Positions 57,851-64,000 of a stretch of 64,000 bases of DNA are shown here, piece by piece (position 1 is the stretch's first letter; the number at the start of each line of letters is the position of its first letter). The notes under the pieces were generated by a model. The model made no database searches. It was not told where the DNA came from and saw only the letters and a program-made list of their open reading frames with translations. The position numbers and the translations under genes are program-made. The stretch is from positions 1 to 64,000 of the forward strand of contig NZ_PDHO01000014.1 in assembly GCF_002887815.1 (NCBI RefSeq). The letters run 5' to 3'. This DNA is from Mycobacterium sp. ENV421. Its GTDB lineage: Bacteria > Actinomycetota > Actinomycetes > Mycobacteriales > Mycobacteriaceae.

Positions 57851-58644
57851 GACTGTGTGAACCCATCGAGCCGGATGGTTACTCCCTCGGCGATGCCTTC
57901 GATGATGATGTCCGAGCCGCGAGCACCCTCGGTGGTCGGACGCACCCCGAACGGCAGCTTCTGGCTGGGCAGGCTGCCGCTGAACGCCGCGAGCACCGCT
58001 GCCTTCTTGTCGTCGGGGACCGGCTGGTCAGCGGTGCCGGGACCGGTCTGCACATCCGTCGCGGTGAAAATCAGCGTGGTCTGCTCCGGGCCGGCCACCG
58101 ACAGGTCGACGGCAACGCTGACCGGCTTGTCGAAGCCGGCTTTCTTCGGCGTCCCGGTGAAGACCAGGCCCTTGCTACCGGAGATACCCGACTCGGTGGT
58201 CCCGCCGGTGGCGTCGTTGGTCTCCTTCGACGGGGCCTCAACCATCAGGTCGGTGATCCCGACGAACCGGCCGAGGTGGAGGGAGTCGATGATGATGCGG
58301 CTCTCGAGCTTGCCGACCGGCAGGTCCGCATCCGGTCTGATCAGCCACGATGCCTGGGTGAGGTCGATGTTGTGCAGGGTGGCCTCCAGTGCGGCCTTGC
58401 CGACCACGGGATGGCGCACTCCGTTGGCCTTGATCTCGATCTCGTCGAAGTGGTGGTGCATGGCCTGGCGGATGAACGGAAAGCCCAGGATGGCCACCGA
58501 CGGGTCGAACGACAACCCGGCGGCGCTGCGAACGGTGCGCGCCAGCCGGTACTCGGCGTAGATCGTCGCCCCGAAATCGACGCCGACCGCCCCGACGACC
58601 ACGGCGAGCAGCGTGGCACCGAGAGTGATCAGGAGCTTTCGCAC
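57847..58644 (-). CDS. lmeA: Mannan chain-elongation factor LmeA-like (DUF2993)
   Basis: The 265-aa protein has an N-terminal signal/anchor (KLLITLGATLLAVVVGAVGVDFG) and a DUF2993 body with the conserved YRLARTVRSAAGLSFDPSVAILGFPFIRQ. It is orthologous in position to Rv0817c, which supports lipomannan/lipoarabinomannan elongation in the periplasm. The GTG at 58644 (MRKLLITLG) is preferred to an earlier GTG at 58650 or ATG at 58689. It is divergent from glnR, with about 207 bases of regulatory DNA between. Confidence 0.88.
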   Translation of the reverse strand: MRKLLITLGATLLAVVVGAVGVDFGATIYAEYRLARTVRSAAGLSFDPSVAILGFPFIRQAMHHHFDEIEIKANGVRHPVVGKAALEATLHNIDLTQASWLIRPDADLPVGKLESRIIIDSLHLGRFVGITDLMVEAPSKETNDATGGTTESGISGSKGLVFTGTPKKAGFDKPVSVAVDLSVAGPEQTTLIFTATDVQTGPGTADQPVPDDKKAAVLAAFSGSLPSQKLPFGVRPTTEGARGSDIIIEGIAEGVTIRLDGFTQS

Positions 58645-58758
58645 CTGCACATTCTGGCGTACAACCGGTGCGCAACCGCCGCCGCGCACCCCCTCGACAG
58701 CAGAGGAAGTCGTTCAAATCAGCTAAATAGCAGGTAGCGGGTTAAAGTTAGATGACCC

Positions 58759-58777
58759 ATGGCCGGGTAACGGCCAT
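58759..58777. promoter_or_regulatory. Inverted repeat in the glnR upstream region
   Basis: ATGGCCG (58759-58765) and CGGCCAT (58771-58777) are perfect inverted arms with a 5-base spacer, 75 bases upstream of the TTG start of glnR. It could be a GlnR or other regulator site, or an RNA hairpin in the leader. The rest of the 58645-58851 gap has A/T-richer promoter-like stretches (TTAGAT near 58748) but nothing decisive. Confidence 0.45.
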
Positions 58778-58851
58778 ATGTCGCCCATGAGTCTGGTGGG
58801 TCACCGCGACGGCGCTGTCGACGATGAGTATCCGGGGCATTGGAGAGTTTG

Positions 58852-59646
58852 TTGGACCTGCTACTTCTCACCGTCGACCCGCACCCAGAATCGGTGCTGC
58901 CGTCGCTGGCGCTGCTCGCGCACAATGTGCGGTCGGCGCCCACCGAAGTCTCGTCGCTGCTGGAGGCGGGCTCGGCGGATATCGCGATCGTCGACGCGCG
59001 CACCGACCTGGCGGCCGCCCGTGGCCTGTGTCGCCTGCTCGGGACAACCGGGACGTCCGTGCCGGTGGTGGCCGTCGTCAACGAGGGCGGCCTGGTCGCC
59101 GTCAACATGGACTGGGGTCTGGACGAGATCCTGCTGCCCAGCACCGGGCCCGCGGAGATCGACGCCCGGCTGCGTCTGCTGGTCGGCCGGCGCGGCGGCG
59201 TGGCCACCCAGGAGAGCGCGGGCAAGGTCAGCCTCGGGGAACTGGTCATCGATGAAGGCACCTATACCGCGCGGTTGCGCGGTCGCCCGCTGGACCTCAC
59301 CTACAAGGAATTCGAACTCCTGAAGTATCTGGCGCAGCACGCCGGCCGGGTGTTCACCCGCGCGCAGCTGCTCCAGGAGGTGTGGGGCTACGACTTCTTC
59401 GGCGGCACCCGCACGGTCGACGTCCACGTGCGACGTCTGCGCGCCAAACTCGGACCCGAATACGAATCGCTGATCGGAACGGTCCGCAACGTCGGCTACA
59501 AAGCGGTCCGTCCGGCCAGGGGGCGTCCGGCGCCCGTCGACTCGGACTTCACCGAGGACGACGACGAGGACGCATTCGACGACGGCGAGGACATCGCGGA
59601 TTCGATGAGCGTGCGATCGGTGTCGCAGCCGCTGCGCAGTCAGTGA
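58852..59646 (+). CDS. glnR: GlnR, atypical OmpR-family nitrogen regulator
   Basis: The 264-aa orphan response regulator has a receiver-like N-terminal domain (LLLLTVDPHPESVLPSLALL, SADIAIVDARTD) and a winged-helix OmpR/PhoB DNA-binding domain at about 130-220 (LDLTYKEFELLKYLAQHAGRVFTRAQLLQEVWGY, GGTRTVDVHVRRLRAKLG, VGYKAV). GlnR controls nitrogen assimilation genes in mycobacteria. The TTG at 58852 is preferred because GGAGAG precedes it; a TTG also lies at 58840. The acidic C-terminal tail (TEDDDEDAFDDGED) is longer than a bare OmpR domain needs. It overlaps mshD by four bases. Confidence 0.94.
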   Translation: MDLLLLTVDPHPESVLPSLALLAHNVRSAPTEVSSLLEAGSADIAIVDARTDLAAARGLCRLLGTTGTSVPVVAVVNEGGLVAVNMDWGLDEILLPSTGPAEIDARLRLLVGRRGGVATQESAGKVSLGELVIDEGTYTARLRGRPLDLTYKEFELLKYLAQHAGRVFTRAQLLQEVWGYDFFGGTRTVDVHVRRLRAKLGPEYESLIGTVRNVGYKAVRPARGRPAPVDSDFTEDDDEDAFDDGEDIADSMSVRSVSQPLRSQ

Positions 59647-60575
59647 GCGCCCCGCATTGGCGCACCGCCCTGACCCCGGCCGAGCAGGAGCAGGTGCGCG
59701 CCATGATCGAGGCCGCCACCCGAACTGACGGGGTCGCGCCGGTCGGCGAGCAGGTCCTGCGCGAGCTGCCACAGTCCCGCACCCGGCACCTGGTCGCCAC
59801 CGACGGCGACGACGTGGTCGGCTACCTCAACCTGACGCCGGGACGCGACGACGCCGAGGCGATGGGTGAGCTCGTCGTGGCACCGCATGCCCGACGGCGC
59901 GGTATCGGCTCAGCGCTGCTCGGGGCCGCCGTGGACGCCGCCGACGGCGCCGTGCGGTTCTGGGCCCACGGCACCCTGCCCGCGGCCCGGGCGGTGGCCG
60001 ACGCGCTCGGAATGACGGTGGCCCGCGAGCTCATGCAGATGCGCCGCGCACTCCGCGACATCCCTGAAGTTGTTGTGCCCAAAGGTATTCGGATTCGCAC
60101 CTACGCCGGCCCGGCCGATGACGCCGAGCTGCTGCGGGTGAACAACGCCGCTTTCTCCTGGCATCCCGAACAAGGTGGCTGGGGTTCATCAGATCTCGAC
60201 GAACGGCGCCGTGAATCGTGGTTCGATCCGGCGGGTCTGTTCCTTGCCTTCGACGACGCCACCGACCAGTTGCTCGGTTTTCACTGGACGAAAGTGCACG
60301 CCGACCATCCGGGGCTGGGCGAGGTCTACGTGGTCGGTGTGGACCCCGCCGCGCAGGGCCGCGGACTGGGCCGTCTGCTCACCCTGGTGGGCATCGAGCA
60401 TCTGGCCCGCGTGCTGGGCTCACACCAGGAGCCCGAAGTCCTGCTCTACGTCGAAGCCGACAACGCTGCCGCGGTCAACACCTACGAACGGCTCGGATTT
60501 GCTGTCTCGAACATCGACACCGCTTACCAAGTTGCCGGAAGAGCAAATATTGACCGTGGCGGTAGTCACAGCTAG
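59643..60575 (+). CDS. mshD: Mycothiol synthase
   Basis: The 310-aa enzyme makes mycothiol by acetylating cysteinyl-glucosaminyl-inositol. It has two GNAT domains: the N-terminal one around MGELVVAPHARRRGIGSALLGAA and the C-terminal one with EVYVVGVDPAAQGRGLGRLLTLVGI. Conserved MshD parts are RVNNAAFSWHPEQGGW and LLYVEADNAAAVNTYERLGFAV. The GTG start overlaps the glnR stop by four bases (GTGA). Mycothiol is the main low-molecular-weight thiol of mycobacteria, so this is an indispensable redox gene. Confidence 0.96.
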   Translation: MSAPHWRTALTPAEQEQVRAMIEAATRTDGVAPVGEQVLRELPQSRTRHLVATDGDDVVGYLNLTPGRDDAEAMGELVVAPHARRRGIGSALLGAAVDAADGAVRFWAHGTLPAARAVADALGMTVARELMQMRRALRDIPEVVVPKGIRIRTYAGPADDAELLRVNNAAFSWHPEQGGWGSSDLDERRRESWFDPAGLFLAFDDATDQLLGFHWTKVHADHPGLGEVYVVGVDPAAQGRGLGRLLTLVGIEHLARVLGSHQEPEVLLYVEADNAAAVNTYERLGFAVSNIDTAYQVAGRANIDRGGSHS

Positions 60576-60598
60576 TTAGCGGCTGCCCGCAATGCGTC

Positions 60599-60628
60599 GT
60601 TCATCAACCTGTTCACCTTCCGTTCATA
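60599..60628 (+). promoter_or_regulatory. PHO-box-like direct repeats (SenX3-RegX3 type) of pstS
   Basis: GTTCATC (60599-60605), GTTCACC (60611-60617) and GTTCATA (60622-60628) repeat with 12- and 11-base periodicity. The last pair is separated by 4 bases, the 7-4-7 layout expected for the phosphate response regulator RegX3. It sits about 100 bases upstream of the pstS start. Confidence 0.75.
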
Positions 60629-60726
60629 TTCCGGGTGGGTTCCGTCCACTACCAACGCCTAACTTCCGGGGTGATGCATGTGCTCCTACCGGGGCGAACA
60701 GGGCAACACTGGAGAAAGTGGGATAG

Positions 60727-61857
60727 GTGAATCTGAACAGGTTTGGCAAGGCGTTCTTCGTGACTGCGTCAGCAACGGCCATCACCGGCCTGACGCTCAC
60801 CGCCTGCGGAAGCGACAACAACGCCGCAACGTCGTCCTCGACCAACGCGGCGTCCGGTTCGTCCAGCGCTTCGGCTGACTGCGGTGGCAAGAACGCCGTG
60901 ACCGCCGAGGGCTCGACCGCGCAGCAGAACGCCGTCGCGGTGTTCAACCAGGTGTGGGGCCAGAAGTGCCCGGGCAAGAACCTCTCGTACAACCCGACCG
61001 GCTCCGGCGCGGGTGTCACCCAGTTCGTCGCCGGCCAGGTCGACTTCGCCGGCTCCGATTCGCCGCTGTCCAAGGACCAGGTCGACCCGGCCGCCAAGCG
61101 CTGCGGCGGCAACCCGGCGTGGAATCTGCCGATGGTGTTCGGCCCTGTCGCCATGGGCTACAACCTGCCCGGCGTCGACAAGCTCGTCGTCAACGCCGAC
61201 GTGCTGGCGAAGATCTTCACCGGTGCCATCACCAACTGGAACGACCCGGCGATCGCCGCGCTGAACAGCGGAGTGTCGCTGCCCGACCAGAAGATCACCC
61301 CGATCTACCGCTCGGACTCCTCGGGTACCACCGACAACTTCCAGAAGTACCTGACCGCGGCCGCGCCGCAGACCTGGACCAAGGGCGCGGGCAAGGAATT
61401 CCAGGGCGGTGCGGGCGAAGGCGCGCAGAAGACTGCCGGCGTCGTGCAGGCCGTGCAGGCCACCCCGGGTGCGATCGGCTACGTCGAGAAGGGCTTTGCC
61501 GATCAGGCCAAGCTGAGCATGGCTCAGATCGACACCGGCAGCGGGCCGGTGGAGCTCACCGACGACTCGGCCAAGGCGGCGATCGATTCGGCGAAGTTCG
61601 CGAGCGAAGGAAATGACCTCGTGCTCGACCTGAACTCCCTGTACTCCACCAAAGCTCCGGGCGCCTACCCGCTGATGCTGGCGACCTACGAGATCGTCTG
61701 CTCCAAGGGCTACGACGCCGACACCTCGGCGGCGGTCAAGTCGTTCCTGACCGTGGCGGCCAACGACGGCCAGGCCGGCCTGCCCGCTGCCGGCTACGTC
61801 CCGCTGCCGGACGCGTTCAAGCAGCGGTTGCTGACCTCCGTCAAAGCAATTCAGTAA
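60727..61857 (+). CDS. pstS: Phosphate ABC transporter substrate-binding lipoprotein
   Basis: The 376-aa protein has a lipoprotein signal with lipobox LTAC (Cys27), a Ser/Ala linker and a phosphate-binding domain. Phosphate loops are recognisable in VTAEGSTAQQNAV, NPTGSGAGVTQFVAGQVDFAGSDSPL, YRSDSSGTTDNFQKYL and AVQATPGAIGYVEKGF. It would capture phosphate at the outer face of the membrane for PstCAB. The GTG at 60727 is preceded by a purine-rich site. The PHO box upstream predicts induction under phosphate limitation. Confidence 0.96.
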   Translation: MNLNRFGKAFFVTASATAITGLTLTACGSDNNAATSSSTNAASGSSSASADCGGKNAVTAEGSTAQQNAVAVFNQVWGQKCPGKNLSYNPTGSGAGVTQFVAGQVDFAGSDSPLSKDQVDPAAKRCGGNPAWNLPMVFGPVAMGYNLPGVDKLVVNADVLAKIFTGAITNWNDPAIAALNSGVSLPDQKITPIYRSDSSGTTDNFQKYLTAAAPQTWTKGAGKEFQGGAGEGAQKTAGVVQAVQATPGAIGYVEKGFADQAKLSMAQIDTGSGPVELTDDSAKAAIDSAKFASEGNDLVLDLNSLYSTKAPGAYPLMLATYEIVCSKGYDADTSAAVKSFLTVAANDGQAGLPAAGYVPLPDAFKQRLLTSVKAIQ

Positions 61858-61902
61858 CAGCGCTGGCGAGGCAGGTCGATTGCGGTGACGATGGAGAGAT
61901 CA

Positions 61903-62958
61903 GTGAGCGATGGGGTGGATGTGACCCAAGACATGCCCGGGCCAAATCCAGCTGAGGCTGGAGCCGGCGAGGTCGTGGCTGAGCCCTTCCCGGAAAAGCC
62001 CTCGATCCCGACGAACCCGTCCGGAACAGCCAAGGTGCGCCTCGGCGATCGGATTTTCCGCGGGTTGTCCGAAGGTTCCGGCATTCTCGTTATCGCGCTG
62101 ATCGTCGCGATCGGCCTGTTCCTCGTCTGGCGTGCGGTACCGGCGCTGGGCCGAAACGACGCCAACTTCTTCACCTACGGCGGCAACTGGCTCACCACGG
62201 ACACCGCCCACATGAAGTTCGGCATCCTGGACCTGCTGCAGGTGACGGTGTTCGTCTCGCTGTTCGCTCTGGTCCTGGCGATGCCCGTCGCGCTCGGTAT
62301 CGCGATCTTCCTGACGCAGTACGCCCCGCGCCGGGTGTCCGGGCCGCTGGGTTACATGGTCGACCTGCTGGCCGCCGTGCCGTCGATCATCTATGGCGTC
62401 TGGGGTATCTACGTGCTGGCCCCGGTGCTGCAACCTTTGGCACTGTGGCTCAACGGCAATCTCAGTTGGCTGTTTCTGTTCGACACCGGCAATGCGTCGG
62501 TGGCCGGCGGTGGCACCATCTTCACCGCCGGGATCGTGCTGGCGGTGATGATCCTGCCGATCATCACCGCCGTCAGCCGCGAGGTGTTCGTGCAGACGCC
62601 ACGTGGACAGATCGAGGCAGCGCTGGCGCTCGGCGCGACCCGCTGGGAGGTGGTCAGGACCACCGTGCTGCCGTTCGGTCTGTCCGGCTACATCAGCGGT
62701 GCGATGCTCGGCCTGGGCCGCGCCCTGGGTGAGACGATCGCGTTGCTGATCATCCTGCGCGGCACGCAGAAGGCGTTCGGGTGGTCGCTGTTCGACGCCG
62801 GTTACACCTTCGCCAGCAAGATCGCCTCGGCCGCTTCGGAATTCAATGACCAGTACAAGGCGGGGGCCTACATCGCCGCCGGCCTGGTGCTGTTCATCCT
62901 GACGTTCGTGGTCAACTCGGCGGCCCGCGCCGCGGTGGCCGGAAGGGGTGCCCGATGA
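61903..62958 (+). CDS. pstC: Phosphate ABC transporter permease PstC
   Basis: The 351-aa integral membrane protein has six main transmembrane segments after a long cytosolic leader. The ABC permease EAA loop is EAALALGATRWEVVRTTVLPFGLSGYISGAMLGLGRALGETIAL. GTG 61903 is preferred because GGAGAG lies just upstream; GTG 61885 is possible. It forms the membrane channel with PstA. pstA starts at 62955, overlapping the stop by four bases. Confidence 0.95.
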   Translation: MSDGVDVTQDMPGPNPAEAGAGEVVAEPFPEKPSIPTNPSGTAKVRLGDRIFRGLSEGSGILVIALIVAIGLFLVWRAVPALGRNDANFFTYGGNWLTTDTAHMKFGILDLLQVTVFVSLFALVLAMPVALGIAIFLTQYAPRRVSGPLGYMVDLLAAVPSIIYGVWGIYVLAPVLQPLALWLNGNLSWLFLFDTGNASVAGGGTIFTAGIVLAVMILPIITAVSREVFVQTPRGQIEAALALGATRWEVVRTTVLPFGLSGYISGAMLGLGRALGETIALLIILRGTQKAFGWSLFDAGYTFASKIASAASEFNDQYKAGAYIAAGLVLFILTFVVNSAARAAVAGRGAR

Positions 62959-63869
62959 CCTCGACCCTCGACAAGCCGGTCAAGGCACCGACTTTCCAGG
63001 CGGTGAGCCTGCGGCGCAAGCTGACCAACAACACCGCCACCGTTCTGGTGACGCTGTCGGTGTTCGTCGCTGTGGTGCCGTTGATCTGGGTGCTGTACTC
63101 GGTGATCAGCAAGGGCCTCGGCATTGTTCTCGACAGCGGCTGGTGGACTCATTCGCAGTCCGGCATGACGGCGTTCATGGCCGGCGGTGGCGTCTACCAC
63201 GCGCTGGTGGGAACCGTGTTGCAGGGCTTGTTCTGCGCGGTGATCTCGATACCGGTCGGCGTGTTCGTCGGCATCTACCTGGTCGAGTACGGCGGCGGAA
63301 CCAGGCTGGGCAAGCTCACCACATTCATGGTGGACATCCTCACCGGTGTGCCGTCGATCGTCGCCGCGCTGTTCATCTACGCATTGTGGGTGGCCACGTT
63401 GGGCTTTCAGCGTTCCGGCTTCGCCGTGTCGCTGGCCCTGGTGTTGCTGATGATCCCGGTGATCGTGCGGTCCACCGAGGAGATGCTGCGGATCGTTCCG
63501 ATGGACCTGCGTGAAGCCAGCTATGCGCTTGGCGTTCCGAAATGGAAAACCATTGCGCGCATTGTCATTCCGACTGCACTGTCGGGCATCGTCACCGGCG
63601 TGATGCTGGCCCTGGCCCGCGTCATGGGCGAGACCGCGCCGCTGCTGATCCTGGTCGGCTACTCGCAGGCGATGAACTTCGACATGTTCAACGGATTCAT
63701 GGGCTCGCTGCCCGGCATGATGTACGACCAGACATCGGCCGGTGCGGGTGCCAACCCCGTTCCAACCGACCGACTGTGGGGCGCCGCGCTGACGCTGATC
63801 GTGCTGATCGCGGTCCTCAACATCGGTGCGCGCTTCATCGCCAAATTCTTTGCCCCTAAAAAGGTCTGA
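62955..63869 (+). CDS. pstA: Phosphate ABC transporter permease PstA
   Basis: The 304-aa permease has six transmembrane segments (for example TVLVTLSVFVAVVPLIWVLYSV and VSLALVLLMIPVIVRS) and the ABC permease loop EASYALGVPKWKTIARIVIPTALSGIVTGVMLALARVMGETAPL. It pairs with PstC. The ATG overlaps the pstC stop (ATGA). The phosphate ATPase gene follows after 23 bases, with an AGGAG-type site before it. Confidence 0.95.
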   Translation: MTSTLDKPVKAPTFQAVSLRRKLTNNTATVLVTLSVFVAVVPLIWVLYSVISKGLGIVLDSGWWTHSQSGMTAFMAGGGVYHALVGTVLQGLFCAVISIPVGVFVGIYLVEYGGGTRLGKLTTFMVDILTGVPSIVAALFIYALWVATLGFQRSGFAVSLALVLLMIPVIVRSTEEMLRIVPMDLREASYALGVPKWKTIARIVIPTALSGIVTGVMLALARVMGETAPLLILVGYSQAMNFDMFNGFMGSLPGMMYDQTSAGAGANPVPTDRLWGAALTLIVLIAVLNIGARFIAKFFAPKKV

Positions 63870-63892
63870 GCAGGTTTAGGAGACTACTGACC

Positions 63893-64000
63893 ATGGCCAA
63901 GCGGCTGGATCTCAAAGACGTCAACATCTACTACGGCGCATTCCACGCTGTCGCCGACGTGTCGCTTGCGGTGCCGCCGCGCAACGTGACTGCCTTCATC
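63893..64000 (+). CDS. pstB: Phosphate ABC transporter ATP-binding protein, 5' fragment
   Basis: Only the first 36 codons are present, starting MAKRLDLKDVNIYYGAFHAV and continuing ADVSLAVPPRNVTAFI to the window edge. This is the N-terminus of PstB (PhoT in M. tuberculosis), with the Walker A region just outside the window. The ribosome binding site AGGAG is at about 63878-63882. It completes the pstSCAB operon. Confidence 0.93.
   Translation, partial: MAKRLDLKDVNIYYGAFHAVADVSLAVPPRNVTAFI

Overview
The window is high-GC chromosomal DNA from a mycobacterium, most likely a fast-growing Mycolicibacterium-type species. Three things point there. The backbone order purD, purB, CYP126-like, purC, ptrB, purS-purQ, encapsulin/DyP, aminopeptidase, purL, CPBP protease, purF, purM, DUF3073, ygfZ-like, pabC, nitrobindin, sseC-cysA, thioredoxin, lmeA, glnR, mshD, pst matches my recollection of the M. 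tuberculosis Rv0772-Rv0820 segment. Mycothiol synthase, a mycofactocin-type dehydrogenase and a DUF222/13E12 HNH gene are mycobacterial or actinobacterial markers. GTG and TTG starts and overlapping stop/start codons are common.

Layout. 0-6.2 kb is accessory: a DUF222/HNH gene, a SAM methyltransferase, a frameshifted AraC-type regulator, a YCII/DGPF protein with an ECF42-type sigma factor, a small membrane protein and a TetR regulator. 6.2-19.9 kb holds a CYP125-like P450 divergent from an acyl-CoA carboxyltransferase subunit, purD, a second P450, a Tat-exported esterase, a TetR/SDR pair, relZ (RNase H-like domain fused to a RelA/SpoT synthetase), purB, a CYP126-like P450 and a TehA-like permease. 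19.8-26.2 kb is a catabolic-looking block: a mycofactocin-coupled SDR, a TetR, and a six-gene overlapping operon (Rieske oxygenase, two NTF2-fold proteins, 3Fe-4S ferredoxin, GMC oxidoreductase, amidohydrolase) behind a 34-bp palindromic operator. 26.2-53.7 kb carries most purine genes between housekeeping and stress genes, including the encapsulin nanocompartment with its DyP peroxidase cargo. 53.7-64 kb has a small promoter-to-terminator intergenic unit, two paralogous small secreted proteins, a sulfur operon led by a poly-cysteine upstream ORF, lmeA, glnR, mshD and the phosphate uptake operon pstSCA(B), cut by the window end.

How the genes work together. Eight purine proteins (PurF, D, S, Q, L, M, C, B) are encoded in scattered loci, and five of the genes have a TANNNT hexamer 6-8 nt before the start codon, as expected for leaderless or nearly leaderless transcription. 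pstSCAB sits behind a PHO-type direct repeat, next to the nitrogen regulator glnR. The sulfur operon looks controlled by cysteine-dependent translation of its leader peptide.

No tRNA, rRNA, CRISPR array, insertion sequence or prophage was seen. No gene-free stretch exceeds 300 bases; the largest (53697-53972, 276 bp) is described as features.
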